Positions 35,740 through 48,520 of a stretch of 64,000 nucleotides of DNA are shown one piece after another. The position numbers and the translations under genes were made by a program. The first letter of the stretch is position 1. Every line of letters starts with the position of its first letter. The notes beneath the pieces were generated by a model. That model saw nothing but the letters and a program-made list of their open reading frames with translations, was not told the origin of the DNA and did no database searches. The stretch lies in contig JBOZIK010000001.1 of the NCBI GenBank assembly GCA_051453625.1, positions 265,878,455 through 265,942,454 on the forward strand, in the 5' to 3' direction. Source of the DNA: Welwitschia mirabilis (lineage: Eukaryota > Gnetophyta > Gnetopsida > Welwitschiales).

Positions 35740-36684
35740 CAAGTGATAGTTTTATTTACCTTAGAATCATAGAAAACTTTAAAGATAAAATAATTAATAA
35801 AAAAAGTTATATGTTGAGGTATTTAGGAAAAACATAATTACACAATCTAGATATTGTATGAATTACATAATAAAAATTATAGATTTAACATTTAAAGATC
35901 AATTTCATATATTTGGTATTATAAAATATGATGAAATTTTAAGAATTTTTTTCTAGGGAAAAGTTTGATATTATAGATACCTTTAAAATTATCTTTCTTT
36001 TTATTCATCCTTCATTCAAAGGATAGACCTTATAAGGAGAAAGAAATAGTAAGTAGATCCCAGTTTTAACAAAGAAGAAAATAAGAAAATCATTGAAGAT
36101 ATTACATTGTTTTATGCTTAAATCAAAACAAAGTTACATATTAGGTTACCATAAGAGTTATAAAACTTTTACAAAGTTTTTCCAAATAAGAATGATTTAC
36201 CACCAAAAAAAAATAAAAATAAAAAGCTATAACATGCTATGAATTTAATTTCTAGAGCTCAACTAATATCGCTATCAATTTAATTTCTAGAGCTCAACTA
36301 ACATCTTGTGCTTCTTATAAGTTCTCGGTTATAAAGTTAAGGGAATTAAAGTGACAATTAAATATTATGTAAATAAATAAAAAACTAGACTAACTATATC
36401 ATTCCAAGAAACCTCCATTTTGTTTATAAAGAAAAATTTATGATATCTTAGGTTGTGCATAGCCTACCAACAATTAAATAAGGTAATCATCAATAATAAA
36501 TATTTTAAACCTATAATTGATGATTTTTAGATTAATGTCAAGGAGAAAAATACTTTGCTAATATTTATTTAACTTATAATATTATAAAATTTAAATTAAA
36601 TAAGAAAATATTTCTAAAATATTCTTTGAAATAAGATATGGATATTACAAGTTTATGGTTATGCCATTTGGACTTAAAAATGCA
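35740..36684 (+). pseudogene. Gypsy element B: protease and N-terminal RT remnant (upstream half)
   Basis: Plus-strand chromovirus-type pol. A protease-like start ASDSFIY at about 35,748 is weak. RT is clear from about 36,400: GEKYFANIYLTYN near 36,541 corresponds to the FSKIDL region. YGYYKFMVMPFGLKNA at about 36,637-36,684 is the conserved centre, with VMPFGL intact. The sequence stops at 36,684 because element A is inserted exactly there. RT continues at 47,366. A short tandem duplication of TTTCTAGAGCTCAACTAA (about 34-bp period, 36,239-36,305) lies upstream. Confidence 0.75.
36680..36684. repeat. Target-site duplication of element A, left copy (ATGCA)
   Basis: ATGCA directly precedes the 5' LTR. 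The right copy at 47,361-47,365 is ATACA, differing by one G-to-A change. Confidence 0.7.
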
Positions 36685-39600
36685 TGTCATACCTACATTT
36701 TATAAACCTTAAGTACTTGGATATTAATCATATTAATCTTTTAATTACATGATAAATTACTCTTTTGTAAAGGCCTTGTTAAAATAATGTTGTATTTAAA
36801 TTAATCTTAATTTTTAATTTTCATAATTCACTATGAAAATGATAATAACTATATTGTAAAGATTTTTATAAGAAAAGTTATCCAAACATTTAGAACTAGA
36901 TAATCACATTATGTAAGGAATTCAAATTACATGATAAAGCTAACAAGTTGAAAATTTCAAGAGGACAAAGTAATAGATTTTACATATTGTTTACCCATTT
37001 AAATTCTTAGTAAAGGTGATACGTATATTATATTATGAATGCACATTTACTTCTTTTTGTTGTGTGATTGATATATTCTATGCATTATGAAATAAATGAG
37101 CATGCAAATAAGCACATGCGTTCTTACCTATAACCAATAATGATAAATGAGGATATTTACTCTACCATGATTTTTATCTTCTTGAAATGTATAACAACAC
37201 TTGACTAATAATATATATTTTTTGGTTCATTAAAATTGAAGAGTTTACCTCACTATTTTAAATGACAATTTTGAGATTTGTGCATTTTTTCTCTTGATGT
37301 AGTCTTAAACGAATTAAACATACTTATGAGCATATGAAGTACTAAGAAGAAGCTAGCATGATGAAATGATGTATCTAATTAACATTGCTAATTAAAGTAA
37401 TAAAATTACTCACTCTAGTTAGATGCATGAGTCATAAATATGATGTCTCTTTTTTCACTTCAAATCACTTATTGCTCATCCCACTTATCAATAATAAATC
37501 ATGTGATATCATGATCTAAAACTATGTTTTTTATTTATCTATATATAGATAACCTTTCCTCTCTTGAAAAAAAAGATATAATTTTTATTTTTTATGTAGT
37601 GCATTTCATTCTTTTTTCTCTCTTTCTTATCATTCTTTTTATTATGGGTCTTGAAGCTTAAAAGCTTATATCTATGGATTCTTGGGCTTGAATGTTCATC
37701 AATATTCAACCATTAAGGACTTAATAATCTTTCCAAGTAAGCTTTTTGCTTATGTCATCTATATGATTATTTCTAAATATTTTAGTAGAGTGATGATATA
37801 TTATATTAGTACATTGTTTATTGTTGTCTTAAAATTATATATTTTTTTATTTCCTCCCATTGGCTTTTACCAAGATGCTAGCAAGATATGAGAGCTTCTT
37901 ATGCTTGATGATAAAGATTACTACTGGATCATTATGACCAAGTAACAGGGAGTATTACTATTTAAACAATAAAAAAAATAAAATTGAGTATCCATGTTTA
38001 TTTTCTATTGATATGATGTTATATTTTTTATCCTTTATGCATTAGATCCATTTTTTCAGGGATAAAGATCTAATTCTTAAAAATCTCTTTTAGGCTAGTG
38101 CTCCTTCATGGCAATACTAAGGCTTATGGTAAATGATTTTGTGAATTAATTTGCACCCCATGTTGTTGTCTGGCTAAGCTGCCAGATAGCCATATATACT
38201 AGATGATGAGCCTTATGGTGCGCTCATGACTTTTTGGCACTTTTCTATCTATGTTGTTTTGCATTAGTATCACTTAGTTAACATATACTATAAACAATTA
38301 GTTTATCTAATATATATATTATTTTACTGATTCAAATTATTACATAGCTAGTTGTAGAATCTTTACTATGTTTTTTATAGCAAAAGTTAAATTTCTAGAA
38401 TAGAGGCATAAGTTAAGAACATCATAGATCATTAAATAATACATAAAAATTAATGAATTTTTTTAAGCCTAATATTATATCATGATCCTAAAAATTTAAA
38501 AGTATTAATTTTCTAACTTTTAAAAAACTACTTGTTAAAATATGTTAGAAAATAAATTCAAAAAATAGTAATTAATTATTTTATATTTTTATAACTACTA
38601 GTTAAGTTATATAAAAACTAAATCATTGTAAGTTTTAGACAATTAAATAAGCTTCAAAAACATCTTAAATCATTTAAAAACTCAAAGTATTTTAAAAGTT
38701 AAAGTCATGTTACTATAGTATGATAGGATTGTAATTTTATAAAATTTAATATTTTTTAACCTTAAGTCATGACCTTAGAAATAATATTTTTAAAACTCCA
38801 AGATTGCGTAAGTTAGTTTTCAAGATCCTATTCTAAGTCTAGTTTATGAAAAACTACTGTAATTTATATTTTTCTTTATAATTAATTAATTTTAAATTTT
38901 TGATTATAATGTATTCTTGGAGATCAAAACCTTTATAATTAATGTAATAAATTATAGAAAGTTTATTAAATAAAATTATATAAGTGATTTGAATTTATAA
39001 GATAAGTTTTTATCAGTGGCCCTAAGTTATATTACTTATCAGTGGCCCTAAGTTATATTACTTAGGAACAATGTTTTTATTAAGAGAAATATATCTTTTA
39101 CCTTTTTCTTTTATGTTATTTTAAATATGTATACTTATAAGGGTCTCTACCTTAGTAGTTTAAGTAACATAAATAATCCTTGATTTATCACTTTTTTTTT
39201 TTAAACTTATGATATAGTCATATGAGTTTAGATAAAGAATCATATCTTAATAATCATGTTAAGCTATACTTTTTTTTAGTTTATTTTCTTTCATGACATT
39301 ATTAAGATATGATTTAATACCTTTTTTATATTGTTATCATTATTGGAAAAAAAAGAAAATAATATTTCCTTTATTTAGATTTTCATTACTATAACCTTAA
39401 ATACAAAGATTTTATAATATGTTTATTTTATCTTTTATATTATTGTTTCTATAAATAAACCTAATGAAGATTAGAATTATTAAAACTACATAAGTAATCT
39501 ATCAAATATCTAAATCAATTTTTATTATATGCATGCATTTATGTGGTATATTCATTGAATATAACTAAATCAAGATAATCTTAATAATGATCATCTTAAT

Positions 39601-40324
39601 ACTTGGATTTCATCACCAAGGTGGATTACATTGGACATTTTTTATAATAACCTTTTGAAAGTGAATTTAATCATCACTCTCCTATCATAACCATGTATGA
39701 ACTGACTCTAATTTAATACCTTGAGCCCTTATCATTAATGAATCATATTGTACCATTTGAAAATGTTTCAAGGAAGTGGGGGTTATTTGTAAGCATGCAT
39801 ATATCTCATGTATTACCTATCACCTATATTTAGGGTATATTGAGGTAAAATGTAAGCCTATTTAGTTACACCCAGTCATGTTTGTATGTTTTAGAGCCTG
39901 AAGTAGACTAACGTACCTCTAAAGCATGACAAATATCAAGTTGAAATGCCATTAATGGGAGTTACAATCTCTTATTTTATTAGTTAAGTATTACCCTCAA
40001 ACTCATCCATGTACAATGTATAATAAATTTTAATCTTCTCCATATATTTCTATGTGATGAAAAACTAGGAAGAAATAAAGGACATAAACTAATGACATCA
40101 CTATTATTTATAAACCAAACTAACCTAGAAATTAGTTATAAGTAAATATATAATAACAATATGATTTGTTTTTCTCAGAATATAAAAATGCTAATAGAGG
40201 AATGAATAAAATTTAATTCTAGGTTTCACAATATCTATTAGTTAATAATATTAAATAAGGAAGGAAGAGAAAAAAAAAGTAAAAAAAATAGTGCTTAACA
40301 ATAGTGAGAAAAAATAGTGTATCA
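36685..40324 (+). repeat. 5' LTR of element A
   Basis: 3,640 bp from TGTCATACCT to TGTATCA, alignable with 43,663-47,360. A TATA-box-like TATATATAG is at 37,540-37,548, with the equivalent in the other LTR. This gives a short U3 (about 0.85 kb) and a very long R-U5. A 27-bp tandem duplication, ATCAGTGGCCCTAAGTTATA-type at about 39,012-39,065, is single in the 3' LTR, so it arose after insertion. Confidence 0.8.
37540..37548 (+). promoter_or_regulatory. Putative LTR promoter TATA box (5' LTR of A)
   Basis: TATATATAG, followed by a CCTTTCCTCTCTTG pyrimidine-rich stretch where transcription could start. The 3' LTR keeps the same TATA-like string at 44,331-44,341. The match is by position and motif only. 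Confidence 0.45.
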
Positions 40325-40329
40325 TATAT

Positions 40330-40341
40330 TGATATTAAAGC
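40330..40341 (+). other. Decayed primer-binding site of element A
   Basis: TGATATTAAAGC, 9/12 to the initiator-Met site TGGTATCAGAGC. All three differences are G-to-A or C-to-T. It starts six bases after the 5' LTR end. A copy of AAAATAGTGTATCATATATT before it recurs about 50 bases downstream, a small local duplication. Confidence 0.75.
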
Positions 40342-40634
40342 TCTAGGGTAACTTAAAAATAGTGTATCATATATTGCTTCAAATATTATAGGATTATTAT
40401 AAGATAAAATTTATGTTGTGCTTTAATTAAGGAATGCATAGAGCTAGCAAATGGTCCATGTTTAAGGCTAATTAGTATGTTTAAAATAGTACTTTATCAA
40501 TAAGTAAGGAATATTTTAGATACAATAAATTATTATTCATTTACGAAAATATGATATTGTTTTGGATATGAACTGATTAGTGTAGGATAGAGCAATTATA
40601 AATTGTAAAAAGAATCAAGTAAAAATGATAAATT

Positions 40635-40880
40635 ATGGTTAAAACTAATGTTTTCAGGTCATTAAAAATTAGTAGTAAGAAAACAATTAGTGCAAATCAT
40701 ATGAAAAAAGGAATTAATAGGGGATTACCACTTTATATGTTATACCTAAAAATATTTAGCTTGAAGGAAGGAGAAACTTTAGGGAAACATATACCAATAG
40801 TCTTAGAATTCTTGATGTATTTAGAACAAAATTACTATGAACACCACTACTTTAAGAAGTTGCCTTTTTCATTGAATTAA
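40635..40880 (+). pseudogene. Element A protease-RT linker (open 81 codons)
   Basis: An uninterrupted frame from Met to stop. ISANHMKKGINRGLPLYM and HIPIVLEFLMYL match the stretch between protease and RT in plant chromoviruses, where an IPVVxEF-like motif precedes RT. The Met at 40,635 is a chance start within the old polyprotein. The frame continues into RT after a stop. Confidence 0.65.
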
Positions 40881-42020
40881 TCCTAGGAGACCAACTAATT
40901 TCTAAGGCAAAATATAGATCTCCTATAAAATTTAATTTCATCTTGAAAAACTCTTGTAAAAAGGCTTCATTCATCCTAGTGTATCATCATGGGAATCACC
41001 TGTATTATTTATAATGAAGAAGGATGAAACACTAAGATTATGCATCAATTATGGACAGTTAAATAAGATTACCATTAAGAATGAGTATCCACTATTAAGA
41101 ATAAATGATCTTTTTGATTAACTCAAGGAAGATAAAGTATTCTCAAAAGGTAATTTAAAATGTAGATATTATTAAGTCCAAAATAAGGAAGAAGATATTC
41201 ATAAACAACATTTAAAACCTACCAATGAGCATTATTAGTTCACTATTATATCATTTGGTTAATATAATGTATCTGGGATATTTATGAATCTTATAAATTA
41301 TATCTTTTAACTACATCTTGATTTCTTTGTAATAGTATTTATTGATAATATCTTCATTTATTTCAAGACTTATGAAAAGCATGATAAACACTTGAAAATA
41401 GTATTATAAATTTTATAGAATCATTGATTATATACTAACATAAAAAAATTCTCTTTTTAGAAGGACTCCATTTGATTTTTAGATCATGTAGTATCCAAAG
41501 AAGGTATTTTAGTTGATCATGACAAAGTTAAAGCAACCCTAGAATGGCCAACATCTACAAATCTTACTAGGATTAGAAGCTTTATTAGTATAATTGGCTA
41601 CTATAATTAATTCATCTTCAACTTCTCTTAAATAGCTTATTCATTAACAATCTTCTTAAAACAAATAGAGACTTTTAATGGATAGAAAAATATCAGTAGT
41701 TATTTGATTATCTTAAAGAATACTTAACTCTTACTTCATTCGTAGTAATGATAGATGATTAAAAGGTTTTTTTCATTTCATACTAATGTATCTAGAGAAG
41801 GTTTTAAAATATTTCTTAAGTAAGATAAAATATTAATAGCTTATGAATCAAGATAACTTAAAGCTCATAAGAGAAATTATCCTATTTATGATCTTGAATT
41901 AGCTATAGTAATTCCTTCTTTAAGTTGTGAAATCATTATCTTTATGATGTAAAGTTTTGACTTTTGATAGATCATAAAGATTAAAAATAAATTTTTACTT
42001 AACTAAACATAAACCTTGAG
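40881..42020 (+). pseudogene. Element A RT-RNase H remnant
   Basis: Plus strand. QLISKAKYR begins near 40,892, and [20 protein letters not shown] at about 41,020-41,080 is the conserved RT core. [13 protein letters not shown] follows. The catalytic box reads FIDN at 41,338-41,349 instead of FIDD, a G-to-A change that inactivates RT. The connection domain follows with ILVDHDKVKATLEWPTS near 41,500 and FISIIGYY near 41,580. RNase H sequence continues, much decayed, to about 42,020. Confidence 0.8.
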
Positions 42021-43600
42021 CAAAGAATGTGGATGAAATTTCTATGTGATTTTGATCTATAAATTTTATATCATGAAGGTAAGAAAAATAAGGTTATAGA
42101 TGATCTTAGTAAATGAGGTTATCTTAAAGTAATCATGATAATTAAAAGCTAAATTCCTATCATTATATTAAAGGGACAAAAAAATATTGAGCATTATTAA
42201 AAATTAAAGGACTAATTAGAAAAATTAATAGCTTTAGAGCATTTTAGTATTTATTGAAATGGTATTATTGGATTCAAGGAAATTTTTTTGGCTCTTAATG
42301 TAGATGGAATTAAATATAAATTAATGTTTGAATTTCATAATCCACCTATGGTACATCGTCCTGAAGAATATAATGTATTAAAATATGAAACAAAAATTTT
42401 AGTGGTCAATGATTTAAAAAAGAATAAAAAGAAGAATTATTTTAAGGTTTCTTAATTATCTAGTAGTTAAAGTAGAACATAAAATCTATCTTGATTACTT
42501 TATCCTCATGATATTCTAGAATATAAATGGAATGTAAATTTCATGGACTTTATTTTATGACTTCCAAAAACTCAAAGAGGTAATAACTATATCATGGTGA
42601 TAATTGATAGAGAAACTAAATTAGCATATTTCACTCTAGTAAAATCTACTTATAATGCTAAGGATATAGCTAAAGTATATATTCAAAATATTGTTCAGTT
42701 ACATGTTATACCTCTAGTAATTATTTCTAAAAAAGATTCAAAATTTACTTCTAAGTTTTGATAAGAAGAAAAAATGGGTCTATAAATAAAGTTGACTATA
42801 AGCACTGCATTTGATCCTTAAACATATGATCAGGTGAAAAAATATAATTAAATTTTATAAAATCTTCTTAAAGCATGTATTCTAAATAATTTCAAGAGTT
42901 GGGAAGTGTACCTATCATTGGTATAATTTTTTATATAATAACATTTATCATAGTTCAATCCAAATGGATCCATTTGAAGCCCTATATGGCAAAAAACAAA
43001 TATAGAGCATTTATTTTATGGATAGAATTTGAAGGAATATTAATTATAAGATTAAAAGTATTATAAGAAATGGAAATTAAAATTAAGATCATTAAGACTA
43101 AACTTAAAAAAGCAATAGACAAATAAAATATGTATACATCAAAGAAGAGGTCTTGAATTTAAAATAGATGATCATTTATTTCTTAAAGTATCACTAATGA
43201 AATCAATAATGAGTGGAGTGAAAAGACCAAAATTAGCTCCTAAATTCATTAGACCATTTGAAATATTGATAAGAATTAGACATTTTTCTTATAAGCTTAC
43301 TCTGCTTCCTTGATTATTACACATGGATGATTTTTTTCATGTAAGTATGCTAAGAAAGTGTATTGAATATTCTTCTTACATATTAAGTTGGTTTCATATT
43401 TAAGTGGAACCATGTTGTTTGATTATAAAGAAGCTGTAAGCTATGCTGAACCAATAAACTATCAATTTACAAAATAGGAAGATCCATCAAATGCAAATAA
43501 AGTGAAGTAATCATAATGTTAATGAAGATACATAGAAGTTAAAGGAAATAATGAAAAATTAATATCCAAAACTTCTTTAAATCTGATAATATGTATTTAG
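42021..43600 (+). pseudogene. Element A integrase remnant with C-terminal domain
   Basis: Plus strand. FMDFIL and TQRGNNYIMVIIDRETKLAY at about 42,540-42,620 carry the first catalytic Asp (IIDR). At the second position the sequence reads ISKKDSKFTSKF near 42,725, with the catalytic Asp replaced by Lys. STAFDP near 42,800 follows. DDHLFLKVSLMKS and PKFIRPFEIL (43,160-43,265) are the C-terminal GPY/F-like region, and FHVSMLRKCIEYS near 43,337 ends the core. Sequence near 43,515 resembles the usual extreme C-terminus. Several stops interrupt. The 3' LTR starts at 43,663, with no clear polypurine tract left. Confidence 0.8.
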
Positions 43601-43662
43601 GTATCCTTAAACTCTTTATGTATCTCAACTTCCAGGAGTGGATCAGTATAACTAAGGAATAA

Positions 43663-46600
43663 TATCATACACCATATTTTGTAAACTTTAATTACTTGGA
43701 TATTAAGCATATTAAGCTTTTAATTAGATGATGAATTACTCTTCTTTAAAATCTTTGATAAAATAAGATGCTATTTTAAATTAACCTTAGTTTGTAATTT
43801 TTAAAATTTATCATGAAAGAATAATGATTATATTATAAATATTTTTATAAGGAAAGCTATCCAAACATTTAAAACTAAATAATCTTTTTATGTAGGGAAT
43901 CTAAATCACATGATAAAACTAAAAAATTAAAAATTTTAAGAGGACATAGTAATATATTTTACATTTTGTTTACTCACTTATGTTCTTGGTAAAGGTGATA
44001 GGCAACTATATCATGCATAAACATTTTCTTCTTTATGTCGTGTAATTGATAGAGCTTATGCATTATGAAATAAATGAGCATGTAAATAAATGTGTATAAT
44101 TACTTTACCATAACTTTCATCTTCTTGAGACATGTACAAGCACTTGATTTATAACATATTTATGGTTTTGTTAATTGAAACTAAAGCATTTATCTCATTA
44201 TGCCACATAACAGTTTTAGGATTTATGCATTTATTATTTTGATGCATGTCTTAGATGAATTAAATATACCTATGAGACTATGAAGGATTAAAAAGGAGCT
44301 AGAATAAGGAAATGATGCATGTAATTAATCTATATATATAGACTATTTTCTCTTTTGTAAAAAAAATTATATACTTTTCATTTTCATGCAAGTGCATTTA
44401 TTTTTTTTCTCTCTTTCTTTTCATCCTCTTTCTTATGGAGCTTGGAGCTTAGAAGCTTAGAGCTAAGGATTATTAAGCTTGAATTTTTAAACTTATATCT
44501 CTTCAAAATATTCTAGTACACTGATGATATATTGCATTAGAATGTTATTTATGGTTATCTTCAAATTATATTTTTTATTTCCTTCCACTGGCTCTTACCA
44601 AGATGCTAGAAAAATATAAGGGTTTTTTATACTTGGTGATGGAGGTTACTAATTGATGATTATGGCCAAGTAACCAAGGGGTTTACTATAAAAAAAAGAA
44701 AAAAATTGAGGTACACATGTTTCTTTTTAATTGATAGACATAATGTTATATTTTTAATTCATTAGACATTATGTCCATCTTATTAGAGGTAAAGATCTAC
44801 TCCTCAAAAATCTCTTTTAGGCTAGTACTCCTTTATAGCAATATTAAGGCTCATGGTAAATATTTTTATAGATTGATTTAAATTTTATTTTTACATTAAT
44901 TTGCATCAGTAATATTTACTCAAGATATACTACACATAATTAGTTTAGCTAGTTTATTCCTTTTTTTACTAATTGAAATAATTACATAACTAGTTGTAGA
45001 ATATTTACTACATTTTTATAGTGAAAGTTAAATTTCTAGAATAGAAGAATAGGTTAATAACATCATAGCTTATTAAATAATAGGTATAAATTAGTGAAAA
45101 AATTTTAGAAGTCTTGGATTATGTTATAATTATAAAAATTTAAAAATAGTTATTTTTATAAGGTTTAATAATTTTGAAGAAAATTATTTGTTAAAATATG
45201 TTAAAAAAATGCAGAAAATAGTAAGTAATTAATATATGTTTTTGTAACTAATAATTAAGCTATCTAAAAAGTTGAATAAGATTTCCAAGACATCTTGAAT
45301 TATTTAAAAACCGNNNNNNNNNNNNNNNNNNNNNNNNNNNNNNNNNNNNNNNNNNNNNNNNNNNNNNNNNNNNNNNNNNNNNNNNNNNNNNNNNNNNNNN
45401 NNNNNNNNNNNNNNNNNNNNNNNNNNNNNNNNNNNNNNNNNNNNNNNNNNNNNNNNNNNNNNNNNNNNNNNNNNNNNNNNNNNNNNNNNNNNNNNNNNNN
45501 NNNNNNNNNNNNNNNNNNNNNNNNNNNNNNNNNNNNNNNNNNNNNNNNNNNNNNNNNNNNNNNNNNNNNNNNNNNNNNNNNNNNNNNNNNNNNNNNNNNN
45601 NNNNNNNNNNNNNNNNNNNNNNNNNNNNNNNNNNNNNNNNNNNNNNNNNNNNNNNNNNNNNNNNNNNNNNNNNNNNNNNNNNNNNNNNNNNNNNNNNNNN
45701 NNNNNNNNNNNNNNNNNNNNNNNNNNNNNNNNNNNNNNNNNNNNNNATCCTTTTTTAAAATTTAACAGTTTTTAATGTTAGATCATATCCTTAGAAATAA
45801 TATTATTAGAATTCCAAGATATTTTAAGTTAGTTTCTAAGGATCTTATTATAAGTATAGTTTATAAAAAACTATTGTAATTTATTTTTTCTTAATAATTA
45901 ACTAATTATTAATTTTTAATTATAATATCTTCTTAGAGCCTAAAAACTTTATAATTAATGTCTTAAGTTATAACAAGTATTAAATAAAATTATATACGTA
46001 ATTCAACTATATAAAATAAATTCTTATTAGTAGCCTTAAGTTATATTTCTTATGAATAATATTCTATTAGGAGAAATATCTTTTTTACCTTTTTATTTTA
46101 TCTTACTTTAAATATGCATGCTTAAAAGGGTCTTCATCTTAGTAGTTTAAGTAACACAAATAGTTTGATTTACCACTTATTTTTTTAACTTATAGTATAG
46201 CCATATGAGTCTTGGATAAATATTATATCTTAATAATCATGCTTGAGATATACCCTTTTTTTTTCTTTTCATCATACATAACCATGGAGATTGTCATATG
46301 AGCATGGAAGAATGCTTTTAGAATTGGCATAGCTCTAGTTATAGATTAGTGTCTTTAAGTATTTTATTAATATGTGATTTGAGAGATTTTGAATATTGTT
46401 ATTATAACTGGTAAAAAAGAAAATAATAATTATTTTGTTTAGATTTTCATTACTATAATTTTGAATATAAAGATGTTCTAGTATGCTTATTTTCTCTTTT
46501 GTATAATTGTTTCTCTAAAGTGAACTTAGTAATGCTTCAAATTATTACAGCTAGGTACATAATCCATTAAATATCCACATTAGTTACAATTGTATGCACA

Positions 46601-47360
46601 CCTTTATGTCGTGCATCCATCAAATAGAACTAAATCAAGATAATTGTAATAATGATCATATCTATATTTGAATTTCATTACCAAGGTGAGTTGCATTACA
46701 TTTTTTTTAATAATACCCTTTTGGAAGTAAATTTTATCATCACTCTCCTATCCTACCCATTTATGAACTTACTCTAACTTAATATCCTAAGCCCTTAGCA
46801 TCAATGGATCATGTTTCACTATCCAGACATGCTTTAAGAAAGTAAGGTTTATTTGTAAGAAAGCATCCACCTAGCATACCAATTGTCACCTATACTTGGG
46901 GTATTGAGGAAATGAACAAGCCTATAGAGTTAATCCTAGTCATGTTTGTATAGTTTTGAACTTGAGATAGAACTAACTCACATCTGGAGGATGGTTAGAT
47001 ATCGAGTTGGGATGCCATTAATGGGAGTTACAACCTCCTTTTATATCGATTAAGTATTATCCTCAAACTTATTCATGTATGTTTTGTGATAAGATCTTCT
47101 CATCTATTTTTAAGATATCTTACTATGTAATGAAAAACTAGGAAGTTATCATTGGTAAACCAAAATAACTTAGAAATTAATTATAGGTAAATATATAATA
47201 ACAATATGATTTATTTTTCTTAGAGTATAAAAATGCTAATAGAGGAAGAGTAAAATTTAATCTTAGAATTCATTATATCTATTAGTTAATAATATTAAAT
47301 AATGAAAGAAAAGAAAAAAATAGTGCTTAATTAGGATAAGAGAAAATGTAGGGTGTTATA
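43663..47360 (+). repeat. 3' LTR of element A
   Basis: 3,698 bp including the 433-N gap 45,314-45,746, from TATCATACAC (original TGTCATAC) to GGGTGTTATA. It pairs with 36,685-40,324. The TATA-like string is at 44,331-44,341. Confidence 0.8.
45314..45746. other. Assembly gap (433 N) in the 3' LTR of element A
   Basis: The corresponding part of the 5' LTR runs roughly from 38,680 to 38,750. The alignment suggests far less than 433 bases are truly missing unless the 3' LTR has gained sequence. The 156-codon frame across it is an artefact. Confidence 0.8.
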
Positions 47361-47365
47361 ATACA
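47361..47365. repeat. Target-site duplication of element A, right copy (ATACA)
   Basis: 4/5 match to ATGCA at 36,680-36,684. The reading frame of element B's RT resumes directly after it. Confidence 0.7.
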
Positions 47366-48520
47366 TCTAAAACATGTGTGAATTTAATGAATTAATATTT
47401 TTTCATCCTTCTCTAGATATCATTTTTATGTATGATATTTTAGTTTATTTACAAATTAATGATGATCATGTTTAACATCTAAAGAAAGTTTTACAATTAA
47501 TGAAGAAACATGTTCTTATAGAAAAATTTAGCAAGTGAGAATATTTCAAGAATTCTATTCACTACTTTGAGCATCTCATATTCAAGAAAATAATTACAAT
47601 AAATCCTAGAAAAATTTAAGAATATTAGGAATGACTAGAGCTACAAAATCCAACTAAAGAAATAACCTTTTTGGGATTACTTATATTCTATAAGTAATTA
47701 ATTAAAAATTATTTTAAAGTTGTTACACCGATAGATTTAACAAATGAAAAGATGTCCTTCAGTTTTGATAACAACTACAAAGAAGTCTTTCTTCATCTTA
47801 AGCTCCTTCTAATCACATTATTGATACTATAAATTATAAAAATGGAAAAGGAATTTACTATAATCACTAATACATGTGGAAATAAAATAGGAGTAGTATT
47901 AATGTAGGAGGATATGCAACTATGTATGAGTCGAAGAAATTAAATAAACATTAATGGATTATCCAATACATTACTTAGAATAATTTTCAATTATGCATAC
48001 CTTGAAATCTTATATTCATTATTTAAGTGAAAGTGAATTTTATTAAAAACTAATCTTAAAATAGTTGTAGAAGTATCCTCTCCTAAATATGTGATAAAAG
48101 AATTGGATGAAATTATTAGATAAGTATGACTTTGATATAAAATACATATCTAGCAATGAAAATCAAGTTGCTAATAATGGAAAAGAAATTGACTATAGTT
48201 ACTAATGCATATCAAAAAGGAATAGAAGTAGGTTTGATATAGAATGATTAAATAACTATGTGTGAATCAAAGAAATTTAATAAACATGAACGAATTACTT
48301 AGTACATGAGTTATAACTATTAGTAATTATTCATGACATGAAAGTTTTCATATATTATCTTATTTAAAGTAAATTATCTTAAAAAATAATCATAAAAGTT
48401 TAGAATGTTTGTACAAGTAGACTCTCCTAAATATATAACAAAAACATTGAATATAATTACTAGACAAATATGACTTTGATATTAAATAAATTATTGGAAA
48501 ATAAAATATGTTTTTGTTAG
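47366..48520 (+). pseudogene. Gypsy element B: rest of RT and a duplicated RNase H
   Basis: Downstream half of the RT split by element A. NLMN just after the insertion matches the position that follows MPFGLxNA. KKVLQLMKKHVLIEKFSK lies near 47,478 and ITFLGLLIFYK near 47,660, the connection region. RNase H then appears twice in tandem: 47,842-48,175 and 48,176-48,515. Each begins with MEKEFTIITN/MEKKLTIVTN and ends near KYDFDIKY-like sequence. In both copies the first catalytic Asp is Asn. Many stops are present. Confidence 0.75.

Larger units (their letters stand above)
36685..47360 (+). mobile_element. Ty3/gypsy element A, nested in element B; long LTRs, gag lost
   Basis: 10,676 bp including 433 N. 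Two 3.6-3.7 kb LTRs flank an internal region of only about 3.3 kb. A primer site follows the 5' LTR, and pol runs from the protease-RT linker to the integrase C-terminus. The distance from primer site to linker is about 300 bases, so gag and the catalytic part of protease are deleted. Long LTRs, RT motifs and the integrase C-terminal region point to the Tekay/Del side of plant chromoviruses; that is inference. Target duplications ATGCA/ATACA border it. It sits inside RT of element B. Confidence 0.8.

Noticed and set aside
45295-45765. 156-codon open frame
   Set aside because: It spans the 433-N gap in an LTR; only a few real codons exist.
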